DNA of 64,000 bases from an uncultured Oscillospiraceae bacterium (lineage in GTDB: Bacteria; Bacillota; Clostridia; Oscillospirales; Acutalibacteraceae): contig UQAZ01000008.1 of assembly GCA_900539165.1 (NCBI GenBank), positions 35,521 through 99,520 on the forward strand. Reading direction: 5' to 3'. The translations under genes and the position numbers were made by a program. The notes below the pieces were generated by a model that searched no databases, was not told the DNA's origin, and saw only the letters and a program-made list of their open reading frames with translations. Of the stretch, positions 33,201-42,374 are shown in pieces. Numbering within the stretch: the stretch's first letter is position 1; every line of letters starts with the position of its first letter.

Positions 33201-34149
33201 ATTTCCGTTTAAGAACGAACACAAGCCATCCGTTATCCTCAAAGCGTTCCTTAACCTCAAAGCCGTTTTGTTCAAACGAGTAAAGCACCTCGTCCTCTCG
33301 GCTTTCGATAATTCCGCCTGTAATATACACACCGTCATCCTTTAAGAAATTGCCCACCGTGGTGTTAAATTCCATAATAATGTCGGCAACGATATTCGCC
33401 ACGACAATATCGAATTTTCCGTCAACCTTGTCGGAAAGATTGCCCTCAACAGCATTAAATCTGTCCTCGCCAAAGCCGTTTTGCTTTGCGTTTTCCTTAG
33501 CCGTTTTTACTGCGATAGCATCTATGTCAACCCCGAGTGCGGTTTTTGCACCGAGTAGGAGTGTGGCAATCGAGAGTATACCCGAGCCACAGCCAATATC
33601 CAAAACGCTGTCGCCGTCCTTTACATATCTTTCAAGCGTTTGCAGGCATAGCCTTGTGGTAGGGTGCGAGCCTGAGCCAAAAGCAAGTCCCGGCTCAATA
33701 TCAAGCACAGCTCTGCCGTCGGCGTCATAATCGTCAATCCAAACGGGACGGATAAGCAGCTTGTCCCCGATAGGCATAGGATGAAAATACTGCTTCCAAT
33801 TGTTCTGCCAATCCTCCAGTTTGCAGTCGGAAACGGTTATCTCATGCTCTATTCCCAACGCATCAAGTCGTTCTTTCAAAAAAGAGGTGGATTCAAGAGG
33901 GTTTTCCTCAGGATTGATATATATATGGATTATGCCCTTTGTTCTATCCTTTTCCAAAAGTGACTCCTCAATGAGGTCGATATGCGCTATTTCCATAGTT
34001 TCTTCCTCAAGAGCCGAATAATCCTCGATATATATTCCGTACGGCACCACCATATTTGCTATATCACCTGCGACATCAATATCGTCAGTGCTTACCGTAA
34101 CGGCTATTTCTGTCCAACTGTCCTGCTCTACTGCATTAGTCATTCCCAT
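33199..34149 (-). CDS. prmA: Ribosomal protein L11 methyltransferase
   Basis: SAM-dependent trimethylation of ribosomal protein L11. N-terminal substrate-binding domain (about 1-125, WTEIAVTVSTDDIDVAGDI) and C-terminal Rossmann methyltransferase with the SAM motif VLDIGCGSGILSIA (about 183), ALGVDIDAIAV and VANIVADII. The GSGSHPTTRLCLQ linker signature is typical. 316 residues. AAGGAG lies 8 nt before the ATG at 34149. Cotranscribed with yhaM, 11 nt upstream. Confidence 0.95.
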   Translation of the reverse strand: MGMTNAVEQDSWTEIAVTVSTDDIDVAGDIANMVVPYGIYIEDYSALEEETMEIAHIDLIEESLLEKDRTKGIIHIYINPEENPLESTSFLKERLDALGIEHEITVSDCKLEDWQNNWKQYFHPMPIGDKLLIRPVWIDDYDADGRAVLDIEPGLAFGSGSHPTTRLCLQTLERYVKDGDSVLDIGCGSGILSIATLLLGAKTALGVDIDAIAVKTAKENAKQNGFGEDRFNAVEGNLSDKVDGKFDIVVANIVADIIMEFNTTVGNFLKDDGVYITGGIIESREDEVLYSFEQNGFEVKERFEDNGWLVFVLKRK

Positions 34150-34160
34150 ATCGTTTCTCC

Positions 34161-35090
34161 TTACTTGCCGAGATTTACTCTGTGGTCGGTTTCGCCCAAA
34201 GAATGATTGTAAAGTTTTCTGTTATCAAGCGCCCACTGTCTGTCTGTAAATTCTCCGCAACCCACGGAATCGACAGCGTTTGTAATTTCATATATAGTAG
34301 CATCGAGCGCATCAAGAGTAGAAAGCACCTCTGCCTCTAAGAACATAGGCATTTTAGCAGCACCGTACTCGGGAATGCCGTGGTGAGAAATTATCATATG
34401 TTCAAGCAAAAGCACCTTTTCGCTGTTTATGCCGAGCTTTTTTGCAGACTCCTCAACATACATTGCACCCTTTACGAGATGGCCTATCAGCTCACCGCCT
34501 ACGGTGTAGCCGTCACATAATCCGCTTTTTGACACATTCATTTCAAAAGTCTTTGCAACATCGTGCAAAATCGCTCCCGAAATGAGAAGTTCTCTGTTGA
34601 TTGCCGGATAAATAGTGCAAATTTTTTCTGCCATTTCCACTATCGACGCAGTATGAAGCATAAGTCCGCCGACGATTGCGTGATGAAGTCTGTAAGCGGC
34701 AGGATAAACCTCAAGTGCCGCCTTATGCTCAAGCATTATATCTTTTACAATAGCTTTCAGTTCTTCATCCTTAAAATTCTCTACCTTGCCCATAAGCATT
34801 GAAAAAACAGCCCTGCCGTCATACTGTGCCGACGGAACAAACTCGCTCATCATACTGTCGGGTGCTTTCTTAATCGAGGTGATATTAAGCTGTGTTTTGC
34901 CCTTAAAATCATCTGCCCTGTATTCAATTTCTATTACATCATTTACGGCGAAAGTGCCGTTATTTTCAAAACGCCAAATCTTAGCAGGATACTCCTTTTT
35001 GTCGCTTCCGATAACGGTTAAATCAAGATAGCCGTTGCCGTTTTTATCTGTCTTTTCTCTAAGCTCTTTTATCATTGCATAAGATGCCAT
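34161..35090 (-). CDS. yhaM: 3'-5' exoribonuclease YhaM family (OB-fold plus HD domain)
   Basis: 309 residues: N-terminal OB fold (about 12-85, YLDLTVIGSDKKEYPAKIWRF) and HD phosphohydrolase domain (about 125-300) with HHAIVGGLMLH, the HD pair ILHDVAKTFE and the HMIISHHGIPEYG block, which are YhaM hallmarks. YhaM trims RNA 3' ends in Firmicutes. First gene of a two-gene unit with prmA behind a near-consensus promoter. Confidence 0.9.
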   Translation of the reverse strand: MASYAMIKELREKTDKNGNGYLDLTVIGSDKKEYPAKIWRFENNGTFAVNDVIEIEYRADDFKGKTQLNITSIKKAPDSMMSEFVPSAQYDGRAVFSMLMGKVENFKDEELKAIVKDIMLEHKAALEVYPAAYRLHHAIVGGLMLHTASIVEMAEKICTIYPAINRELLISGAILHDVAKTFEMNVSKSGLCDGYTVGGELIGHLVKGAMYVEESAKKLGINSEKVLLLEHMIISHHGIPEYGAAKMPMFLEAEVLSTLDALDATIYEITNAVDSVGCGEFTDRQWALDNRKLYNHSLGETDHRVNLGK

Positions 35091-35126
35091 AAGTAAATAT
35101 ACCTCTTTGTTTTAATTTATGAATCA

Positions 35127-35155
35127 ATTATAACTTATAATCAGGTAATTATCAA
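35127..35155 (-). promoter_or_regulatory. Sigma-A promoter of yhaM-prmA
   Basis: Minus-strand TTGATA, 17-bp spacer and perfect TATAAT, about 35 nt before yhaM. Confidence 0.8.
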
Positions 35156-35276
35156 GCGAATATGTGCAAGCATACAAAAAATGACAGCATATTTGCTCCG
35201 TATACGGTTTTTTACGAACAAGAGAAAACAAAATGTAAAATAATAATAAATAATTTAATAACAAATTCCGGTTTGA

Positions 35277-35305
35277 TTGACAAAGTAAAAATCGTGAGCT
35301 ATTAT
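35277..35305 (+). promoter_or_regulatory. Sigma-A promoter of the SDR gene
   Basis: Perfect TTGACA (35277-35282), 17-bp spacer, TATTAT (35300-35305), 30 nt before the start codon. Confidence 0.8.
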
Positions 35306-35335
35306 GTAATTAATATGTAATTGGGAGGTTTCGTT

Positions 35336-36175
35336 ATGAGCGAATGTTGGCTCCACGGAAAAACAGTAGTAGTTACAGGTGCATCGGGAGGAATGGGTGC
35401 AGGAATCGCAGCCACTCTTATTAAAAAACACGGCTGTACCGTAATCGGTGTTGCAAGAAGCGAGAGCAAAATGCTAAAGTTCATTGATGAACTTGGCGAG
35501 GAATATGCAAAGCAATTCAGCTATAAGCTGTTTGATGTATCGGTAAGAGAAAATTGGGAGAGCTTTTATCAGGAGCTTAAAGATAACGGCACAAAGGTTG
35601 ATGTTTTAATTAACAATGCCGGTATTCTTCCTAAGTTTAAGAGATTTGATAAGTATTCGTATGAAGAAATCGATATGGCTATGAACATTAATTTCTACTC
35701 GAGTGTTTATTCGGTAAAAACCATGCTTCCTATATTGCTTGAATCGTCCACACCTGCCGTAATCAACATTGATTCGTCGGCTGCGTTGATGACTCTTGCG
35801 GGAACATCTATGTACTCTGCGTCAAAGGCTGCGTTAAAGAGCTTCACCGAGGCTCTCAGACTTGAGTTTAGAGGCAGAATGTATGTCGGTTTGGTATGCC
35901 CGGGCTTTACAAAAACGGATATTTTCCGTGGTCAAACCGGTGTTAATATGGACAGCGGTGCTAAAGCTATGGATATGATAAGCACCGATTGTGATAAAAT
36001 GGTTAAGATGATTATGTTCTGTATTGAACATAAGATGCCTATGCAGGTTCACGGCTTTGACGCTCACGCTATGAGCGTTGCAAACCGTATCGCACCTGTT
36101 TACGGCTCAAAGCTTTTCAGTGCGGTTATGAGAATGGCTAATGTTGATATTTTCAAAGAAGTTTTCTCTGACTGA
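35336..36175 (+). CDS. Short-chain dehydrogenase/reductase
   Basis: NAD(P)-dependent oxidoreductase of the classical SDR type, 279 residues. Cofactor loop TGASGGMGAGIA near residue 13, structural NNAG (VLINNAGI), catalytic Ser in INIDSSAAL, and YSASK with Tyr and Lys; GLVCPGFTKTDIFRG follows the active site. This corresponds to enzymes acting on sterols, fatty acyls or sugars; the substrate cannot be told. ATG at 35336 follows GGGAGG; a start at 35321 would leave no site. Single gene between promoter and terminator. Confidence 0.9.
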   Translation: MSECWLHGKTVVVTGASGGMGAGIAATLIKKHGCTVIGVARSESKMLKFIDELGEEYAKQFSYKLFDVSVRENWESFYQELKDNGTKVDVLINNAGILPKFKRFDKYSYEEIDMAMNINFYSSVYSVKTMLPILLESSTPAVINIDSSAALMTLAGTSMYSASKAALKSFTEALRLEFRGRMYVGLVCPGFTKTDIFRGQTGVNMDSGAKAMDMISTDCDKMVKMIMFCIEHKMPMQVHGFDAHAMSVANRIAPVYGSKLFSAVMRMANVDIFKEVFSD

Positions 36176-36214
36176 TTCTATGGCTGTGTTTTAAGACAAA
36201 TAAATTTTATGAAT

Positions 36215-36258
36215 GCAGGAGATACTCTGTTAAAAGGGTGTCTCCTGTATTATTTTTT
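36215..36258 (+). terminator. Terminator after the SDR gene
   Basis: CAGGAGATAC and GTGTCTCCTG form the stem (one G-T pair), followed after TATTA by six T. Confidence 0.78.
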
Positions 36259-36278
36259 ATCGGGTCAACAAACAGAAA

Positions 36279-36306
36279 GAAAAAAGCCGCCGCTAAAAGC
36301 GACGGC
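36279..36306 (-). terminator. Terminator after the cysteine-rich gene
   Basis: Minus-strand GCCGTCGC and GCGGCGGC form the stem with a TTTTA loop, followed by six T. Confidence 0.85.
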
Positions 36307-36333
36307 AAAGCGTTAATAAAGCGTTATCAACAT

Positions 36334-37134
36334 TTATTTACAACTGCATGGACAATCGCCCGCATCCTTTTCAGGAGGGAAAAACTGTTCTACCGGAAAA
36401 TCAATTCCCTGAAATGCTGTGCAAGGGTCTTGTGTCGAGCAGGAACATTCTCTGTCCGGAATACAAAAATCGTACGCAGGAATTGTCATCTGAACATCTC
36501 TTTCCATCTGGATAATCGAGAACAGACCGAGCGTAACAAGCACGGCACGACTGGAAGCAAGAGGAATTGCGCCCTCTACACAACTGCGCATAATGCTTTT
36601 AGGAAACACCGTGCAAAGCGGTACGGGGCAATCGCAGGTGTCAACCAAATCGCAAGAAAGCACAACAGGGTCAACCGCCTGCACCTTAGCCGTCGGATTT
36701 GAATACTGAGGCGCTTCGGGACAATCCGTTTTTTCATCGGCAAGATTTGATGTAAAGATTTTCACATTACCCTCTGAACCATAGAGAATACATTTCTTAT
36801 TAAATTCAGCATAACCGCAAGCAATTTGCGGAGTTGTGCAAGGCGCCGAATAGCAATCAAACTGGAGCATAAAGTAGAAATGAACATCGGCACTGTAATA
36901 TCCCTTGTTAAACGGAACTTCATCAACATCAATGCTCACCGCGCTAATCTTACAGCTTCTGCATTTAACCGATGACGCCTCGTCAATCAGCCTCTGACCC
37001 GAGGCAAAAAATGTAACTCTTAAATTCTCCAAGCAGTCCTTGCTGACACAGCTGTCATAAATTCGCTTAGTGTCTATACAAACCGCTTCATTTATTTTGC
37101 CGATACCGGGTTGAATAATAGGATTATCAGGCAT
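36334..37134 (-). CDS. Cysteine-rich protein of unknown function
   Basis: 266 residues with 22 cysteines, including KCRSCK, DTCDCPVPLC, RECSCSTQDPC and a C-terminal CPCSC. No signal peptide or membrane segment. The N-terminal half has the stretch VCIDTKRIYDSCVSKDCLENLRV, which I associate with conserved clostridial hypothetical proteins of spore-former genomes. Possible roles are spore-coat cross-linking or metal binding; both are inference. Its AAGGAG ribosome-binding site lies within an 11-bp inverted repeat, so translation may be controlled. It is downstream of galM on the same strand. Confidence 0.75.
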   Translation of the reverse strand: MPDNPIIQPGIGKINEAVCIDTKRIYDSCVSKDCLENLRVTFFASGQRLIDEASSVKCRSCKISAVSIDVDEVPFNKGYYSADVHFYFMLQFDCYSAPCTTPQIACGYAEFNKKCILYGSEGNVKIFTSNLADEKTDCPEAPQYSNPTAKVQAVDPVVLSCDLVDTCDCPVPLCTVFPKSIMRSCVEGAIPLASSRAVLVTLGLFSIIQMERDVQMTIPAYDFCIPDRECSCSTQDPCTAFQGIDFPVEQFFPPEKDAGDCPCSCK

Positions 37135-37144
37135 AAAAAAATCT

Positions 37145-37202
37145 CCTTCATAGTAATGTAAGCAACCTACCGTTCGGTGTACTTCAATCCATACTATGAA
37201 GG
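37145..37202 (-). promoter_or_regulatory. Inverted repeat covering the ribosome-binding site of the cysteine-rich gene
   Basis: CCTTCATAGTA and TACTATGAAGG are perfect 11-bp complements 36 nt apart, with an inner ACCGAACGGT. On the minus strand the 3' arm contains the AAGG of the Shine-Dalgarno site and is followed by a T-run, so the structure could be a translational switch or the galM terminator. Confidence 0.55.
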
Positions 37203-37231
37203 AAATGCGTTTTTGTTACTCAAACAGGAAA

Positions 37232-38293
37232 TCAGATTACCGAAAATCTAAATTCCGTTACACTCTTAAACTCCTCGCCTGCCTTAACGAACTTTGTCGG
37301 GAATACATCCTGATGGTTTACGGTGTCGGGATAAAACTGAGTTTCAAGTGCAGCGCCTCTGCGATATTTAACGGCACTTGCACCCTTGCCCGCCTTGCAG
37401 TTTTTGTCAAGCCAACCGCCGCAGTAAAGCTGAATTCCCGGCAAGTCGGTATATACCTCGAGTCGTCTGCCGCTTCCTCTATGCTCAAGAACGGCAGCCT
37501 GCTGCATAGTAAAGTCCTTTTTACGCAAGCAGTAATTATTATCGTATCCTATGCCGTCAATGACTGCTCTGAACGGCTCGTTAATATGCTCGCCGATTGT
37601 GTGCATATCGGAGAAGTCCATCATCGTACCTTTCAGCTCGCCAAGCTCGCCTGTCGGAAGCTGGTCGTCGTCCGTCTCGGTAAAATAATCCGCATTAATC
37701 ATAAGATAATGTGTATCAACCATTTCGTCGTCATTTCCGCTGAGGTTAAAATATGCGTGGTTTGTAGGATTTGCAACAGTATCCTTATCCGCCGTAATCA
37801 TATACTCAACTCTGAGAGTGTTGTCCTGAGTAAAGGTATATTTAACACGCATAGTGAAATCACCGCCGAAGCCGTCCTCCAAATCGGGAGAAAAACGCTT
37901 AAAAATAACATAATCGTCGCCCGTTGCCTCAACCTCCCATGGAGTAAAGCTAAAGCGTCCGCCGCTGTGTAATGTCCATCTGCCCTGATTTACAGGGGTG
38001 TGAAATTCCTCACCGTTGAACACATACTTTGCATCACGAATTCTGTTTGCCCATCTGCCCACAACAAGACCCTGATAACCGTTATCGGGATTCATATAAT
38101 CCTGAGGGTTGTCAAAGCCAAGCACAACATCACCGAGCGTGCCGTTTTTGTCAGGAACATAAAGCGACTGAATGCCTGCTCCGAGAGTTTGAAGCGTTAC
38201 ATAAGCTCCGCTTTCGTTTGTTATTTTATAAAGGTCAATTTTTGTTCCGTCGGCAAGTGCGCCGAAATATGATTTTTCTACCACAGTGAACAC
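37232..38293 (-). CDS. galM: Aldose 1-epimerase (galactose mutarotase)
   Basis: Interconverts alpha and beta anomers of galactose or glucose. 353 residues with the galactose mutarotase motifs GRWANRI, WTLHSGG (catalytic His), NPTNHAYFNLSG (second catalytic His) and ALETQFYPD with the catalytic Glu. No signal peptide. It is alone in its promoter unit and could serve galactose set free by glycosidases; the Leloir enzymes are not in the window. Start ATG at 38293 is preceded by GAGGTG. Confidence 0.94.
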   Translation of the reverse strand: MFTVVEKSYFGALADGTKIDLYKITNESGAYVTLQTLGAGIQSLYVPDKNGTLGDVVLGFDNPQDYMNPDNGYQGLVVGRWANRIRDAKYVFNGEEFHTPVNQGRWTLHSGGRFSFTPWEVEATGDDYVIFKRFSPDLEDGFGGDFTMRVKYTFTQDNTLRVEYMITADKDTVANPTNHAYFNLSGNDDEMVDTHYLMINADYFTETDDDQLPTGELGELKGTMMDFSDMHTIGEHINEPFRAVIDGIGYDNNYCLRKKDFTMQQAAVLEHRGSGRRLEVYTDLPGIQLYCGGWLDKNCKAGKGASAVKYRRGAALETQFYPDTVNHQDVFPTKFVKAGEEFKSVTEFRFSVI

Positions 38294-38317
38294 CTCATAT
38301 CGTTATTTTATATCTAC

Positions 38318-38346
38318 ATTATAGAATAACTGTAAACTAATTTCAA
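38318..38346 (-). promoter_or_regulatory. Sigma-A promoter of galM
   Basis: Minus-strand TTGAAA, 17-bp spacer and perfect TATAAT, about 25 nt before galM. Confidence 0.75.
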
Positions 38347-38440
38347 GTGACTTGACATTTTATATCAAAAACATTAAACTGAAAGTGGTTTTATGTATTA
38401 AAAAAACAGATATATTATATTTAAGGAAAGGCGTGACGGT

Positions 38441-39175
38441 ATGGTTTATTTAATCAGTGTACTCAGATTCATCGCTCCCGCAGCGGCGCTGATAATACTC
38501 GCAACCTGTATAATCTCACTCTTCAGAAACAGACCGAGAGTGCATAAGCTGGCAAAGCTGATAAACGAAAACGACGGAGAAATCAGCGAAATCACCCATT
38601 GGGAAACCTCAATCGGAAAAAGTAAGGCAAACGACATTGTTCTTCCCTTTTCCACAGTCGGAAGATTTCACGCCGTAATAGCAAAAAAACGCAAGGATTG
38701 GGTAGTAACCGACACATCGGCACGAACAATCGGCGTGCTTGTAAACGGTGAAAAAATCAACGGCAGCAGCGTTATAGAAAACGAAGATATTATCACCATA
38801 GGAAATATTCCGATGAAATTCATATGCGACGAGGCAATGTCCTCAGGCACCAAGCAGGAAATCAGAAGCAAGGTGCAAAGCTCGGGGATAGCATACGGCG
38901 TACTTGTTGACATAAAGTCAAAGCGACCCGTTTATCTCAGAAAGCAGGATGTTTTAATAGGCAGAGGCAATGACGCCGACATCCAAATTATGTCGCAAAC
39001 GGTAAGCTCGCACCACGCACGAATTTACCAAACAACAAAAGGCTGGGCGCTTGCGGATTTAGACAGTCATAACGGAACAAAGCTAAACGGCAGATACATT
39101 AACGAGCCTCAGCTCATATTTGATGAGGATATGCTCACCTTTGGCGACAAGGTGTTCATTTTCTACGAAAGATAA
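38441..39175 (+). CDS. Membrane-anchored protein with two FHA domains
   Basis: One N-terminal membrane helix (about 8-28) and two forkhead-associated domains that bind phosphothreonine: FHA1 about 55-130 (SIGKSKANDIVLP...GRFHAVI) and FHA2 about 165-244 (VLIGRGNDADIQIMS...SSHHARI, DLDSHNGTKLNGR). FHA2 has the complete GR-SxxH-NG signature; FHA1 has Lys in place of Arg. No PASTA kinase or phosphatase is adjacent. First gene of a unit with FtsW-like and PBP genes, mirroring the fhaA/B-rodA-pbpA order of Actinobacteria. Confidence 0.88.
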   Translation: MVYLISVLRFIAPAAALIILATCIISLFRNRPRVHKLAKLINENDGEISEITHWETSIGKSKANDIVLPFSTVGRFHAVIAKKRKDWVVTDTSARTIGVLVNGEKINGSSVIENEDIITIGNIPMKFICDEAMSSGTKQEIRSKVQSSGIAYGVLVDIKSKRPVYLRKQDVLIGRGNDADIQIMSQTVSSHHARIYQTTKGWALADLDSHNGTKLNGRYINEPQLIFDEDMLTFGDKVFIFYER

Positions 39176-39190
39176 TCGGGAGGAAACTTA

Positions 39191-40453
39191 ATGAGTGAAA
39201 AAACAAAAAAGCACATCAAGGTTAAGCCTATAAACAACTTTGCACTTATGGCTTTTCTTTCTGTGTTTCAGCTTGTGACAGGCTTTGTCGGTGCAAGCTG
39301 TAAGGACGAATTTCAGCCAAAGGTTATTATCGCAATAGCACTTTTGATAGTAACCGAATGGGCTTACCTCATATTCTTTTATAACGCATACCACAGAAGA
39401 AACTTCGAGCTTGAAATAATAGCGTTCTTTTTAAGCGGTGTCGGCATAGTGGCGGTAGGAAGCCAAAATGCGTCACAGGGCTTAAAGCAATATATTATGC
39501 TGCTTGCAGGTTTGCTCGGTTTCATATTTATGGTATTTCTTATGGGACATACCGATTTTTGTATGAAAATAAGGATTTTTGTTGCAATAGGCGCACTGCT
39601 CCTTCTGCTTGTAAACCTTGTCATAGCAGAGACGCATATGGGCGCACGAAATTGGATTAAAATAGGCGGCTTTACAATTCAGCCGAGCGAATTTGTAAAA
39701 ATAGCATTTATATTTGTCGGCTCGGCAACGCTTGAAAAAATACAAACCTCAAAAAATATAATCGCTTTCATCGCCTTTTCAATGGCAGTTGTAGGCTCTC
39801 TTATCATAATCAAGGACTTAGGCACGGCATTGATATTCTTTGTAACCTTCCTCATTCTTGCATTTATGAACTCGGGCGATATTAAAACCGTCATTCTTGC
39901 AGTAGCGTCTGCGGTAATGGGCGGTGCAATCGTATTGAAATACAAAAGCTATGTTGCACGAAGATTTGCGGTCTACCGTCATATTTGGGAAGCCGATAAT
40001 TTCAACAATTCGGGTTATCAGCAAACGAGAGTGCTTGTCGGAATGGCAAGCGGTGGTCTTCTCGGACTCGGAATAGGAAACGGAAATGTACGCTATATCG
40101 GCGAAAGCACCAACGACCTCATTTTCGGAGTTATCTGTGAGGAATGGGGCTACATTTTCGGCATTATAGTTGTGCTGAGCTTTGTATGCATTGCGATTTC
40201 GGCACTCGTAAACAGCATAGCATCAAGAAGCACATTCTACTCTATCGCCTCAATAGCTGCAGCAGGAATGCTTTTGTTCCAAACAGCACTCAACATTTTC
40301 GGCATAACCGATATTTTACCGCTTACGGGCGTTACGCTTCCGTTCATCAGTCAGGGTGGTTCAAGTATGATTTCCTGCTGGATGGTGCTTGCATTCATAA
40401 AAGCGTCGGATGTGCGTACCTATAATTATCTTGGAGGTGCGAAGAAGAAATGA
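39191..40453 (+). CDS. FtsW/RodA/SpoVE-family peptidoglycan polymerase
   Basis: SEDS glycosyltransferase polymerising lipid II. 420 residues with about ten membrane helices. Conserved features: NWIKIGGFTIQPSEFVKIAFI (QPSE), DLGTALIFF (catalytic-Asp region), the LGLGIGNGNVRYIGESTNDLIF loop and PLTGVTLPFISQGGSS near the C-terminus. The adjacent transpeptidase gene overlaps by four bases (ATGA), so they form a SEDS-PBP pair. Whether it serves division, elongation or sporulation is not clear. A GGGAGG site lies 8 nt upstream. Confidence 0.93.
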   Translation: MSEKTKKHIKVKPINNFALMAFLSVFQLVTGFVGASCKDEFQPKVIIAIALLIVTEWAYLIFFYNAYHRRNFELEIIAFFLSGVGIVAVGSQNASQGLKQYIMLLAGLLGFIFMVFLMGHTDFCMKIRIFVAIGALLLLLVNLVIAETHMGARNWIKIGGFTIQPSEFVKIAFIFVGSATLEKIQTSKNIIAFIAFSMAVVGSLIIIKDLGTALIFFVTFLILAFMNSGDIKTVILAVASAVMGGAIVLKYKSYVARRFAVYRHIWEADNFNNSGYQQTRVLVGMASGGLLGLGIGNGNVRYIGESTNDLIFGVICEEWGYIFGIIVVLSFVCIAISALVNSIASRSTFYSIASIAAAGMLLFQTALNIFGITDILPLTGVTLPFISQGGSSMISCWMVLAFIKASDVRTYNYLGGAKKK

Positions 40454-41847
40454 AAATGATAACAAAAAGAGGAATTTTCCTTCTGTTTCTTTCTCTCGCC
40501 TTTATCGTGGGCTTGGTGTTTATGACGGTTTCGCTTGTAAACAACAGCGACACTTGGGTAATGAAACGCTTTAACAGCCATGTTTACACCAACGGCACTC
40601 TTGTCGGAGCAGGCACGATTTATGATAAAAACGGTGAAATTCTTGCTCAGACAAAGGACGAAAAAAGGGTTTATTCCGACTCTCAAACCACAAGAAAATC
40701 TACGCTCCATGTTGTAGGCGACCCTAAAAACTTCATTTCTAACGGTGTTCAGTCTGTTTATTCCGCAAGGCTCACAGGGTATAACCTGCTTTTCGGAGTA
40801 TATAATATAGAACGCTACGGCAAGGGCAACGACCTGCACCTTACGATAGACAAAAACATTAACGATGTTGCATATGAAGCGCTCGCAGGCAGAAAAGGCA
40901 CAATCGGAATTGTAAATTACAAAACGGGCGATATTATATGCGAGGTTTCGTCGCCGAGCTATGATGTCGAAAATGTACCCGACAACCTTGACACAAGCGA
41001 AAAATACGAAGGCGTTTACATTAACCGATTTACAGATGCGTCATATGTTCCCGGCTCAACCTTTAAGCTTGTTACCGCTATATGCGCTATTGAAAACATA
41101 CCCGATATAAACGAAAGAACTTGGGTTTGTAACGGTAAGTATCAGCCAGACGAGGGTATCGCAATCGAATGTAACGCAAATCACGGCAGTCATATAAATT
41201 TCAATGACGCACTTGCAAAATCGTGTAATGCCACCTTTGCACAGCTTGCAATCGAGCTTGGTCAGGATAAGCTGACAAAAACCGCAAAGGAGCTTGGAGT
41301 AGATTCCTCCGTTGTAATCAGCGGAGCAATAAGATGTTACAGCGGAGTGTTCGACAGCACCGACACTAAAATGAGCAAGGACCTTTTGGGTTGGACGGGT
41401 ATCGGTCAGGGTAACACAAGACTTGCTCCCGTAACAATGCTCAGAATAGTAACCGCTATCGCAAACGGCGGAAGCGCACCTTCATTTAATCTTGTTCAGT
41501 CGCTCGCCGGTCAAACAGGCAAAACACTCAACCTCTCACTGCCTCATAATCAAGCGTCGCTTATGTCAGCGGAGGTTGCGGACACAATGAAAAAAATGAT
41601 GCGTTACAATGTCACCGAGCATTACGGCGAATATAATTACAAGGGACTTAACCTCTGCGCTAAATCGGGTACTGCACAGATAGATGATGTGGACGCACAT
41701 AACATTGCGTGGTTTACGGGCTTTATGGACGACGAAAACCACCCGTACGCATTTGTCGTTACGGTGGAAAACGGAAACTCAGGCTCGCAAACAGCAGGAC
41801 CGATAGCAAGAAAGGTACTAAACGCTTTGGTAAAATCCGAACAATAA
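40450..41847 (+). CDS. Penicillin-binding protein, class B transpeptidase (PbpA-like)
   Basis: Cross-links peptidoglycan outside the membrane. Single N-terminal helix (about 10-30), short dimerisation domain (about 35-160), transpeptidase domain (about 165-465) with SxxK in VPGSTFKLV (Ser about 205), SxN in KSCNATF and KSGTAQ as the third motif. At 465 residues it is short, like actinobacterial PbpA. Coupled to the SEDS gene; together with the FHA protein it suggests a phosphothreonine-regulated wall machine. Confidence 0.92.
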   Translation: MKMITKRGIFLLFLSLAFIVGLVFMTVSLVNNSDTWVMKRFNSHVYTNGTLVGAGTIYDKNGEILAQTKDEKRVYSDSQTTRKSTLHVVGDPKNFISNGVQSVYSARLTGYNLLFGVYNIERYGKGNDLHLTIDKNINDVAYEALAGRKGTIGIVNYKTGDIICEVSSPSYDVENVPDNLDTSEKYEGVYINRFTDASYVPGSTFKLVTAICAIENIPDINERTWVCNGKYQPDEGIAIECNANHGSHINFNDALAKSCNATFAQLAIELGQDKLTKTAKELGVDSSVVISGAIRCYSGVFDSTDTKMSKDLLGWTGIGQGNTRLAPVTMLRIVTAIANGGSAPSFNLVQSLAGQTGKTLNLSLPHNQASLMSAEVADTMKKMMRYNVTEHYGEYNYKGLNLCAKSGTAQIDDVDAHNIAWFTGFMDDENHPYAFVVTVENGNSGSQTAGPIARKVLNALVKSEQ

Positions 41848-41894
41848 CAGGCATTAAAGGCAAGGCACTCGCATATAATCTAACGGTGATAAAA

Positions 41895-42374
41895 ATGCGA
41901 ATGTTTACCTTTAAGATGAAACCAAAACAAATCTTCGGACTTATACTCCTGCTTACCGGACTGGTGGTAGTGTTAATTACCTTTCTTTCAAATCATCCGG
42001 CAAAGCCTGCGTCAAAAAATGTCAGCATACGCTGTGCAACAACGCAGGAAAGAGTAAATTACATCAACTCCTTTGATTTGCAAACGGACAGCAAGGAGGA
42101 GTCAAAGGAAATTATAATCCCCGAGCAGTTTAACGATGTGTATAACAAATATAATGATATACAAAAACAGCAGAACTTTGACCTGACCGATTACAAGGGC
42201 AAAACCGCTGTAATGTATACCTACAACATCACAAACTATCAGGACAACGACAATGTTATAGCAAATCTGATTGTCTACGACGGAATACTCATAGGTGCAG
42301 ACCTGTGCGACACCTCGGCTGACAACGGATTTTTGGTAGCGCTAAATGACAAGACTCGACAAAATAACAGCTAA
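41895..42374 (+). CDS. DUF4830-like membrane-anchored protein
   Basis: 159 residues: one N-terminal helix (about 10-32, IFGLILLLTGLVVVLITFL) and an extracellular alpha/beta domain resembling DUF4830 (TTQERVNYINSFDLQ, IPEQFNDVYNKYNDIQKQQNFDL, LIVYDGILIGADLCD). Function unknown; the family is a frequent neighbour of wall genes in Clostridia. ATG at 41895 or 41901 is likely; the site GGTGAT is weak. It overlaps the pseudouridine synthase gene by 29 bases. Confidence 0.78.
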   Translation: MRMFTFKMKPKQIFGLILLLTGLVVVLITFLSNHPAKPASKNVSIRCATTQERVNYINSFDLQTDSKEESKEIIIPEQFNDVYNKYNDIQKQQNFDLTDYKGKTAVMYTYNITNYQDNDNVIANLIVYDGILIGADLCDTSADNGFLVALNDKTRQNNS

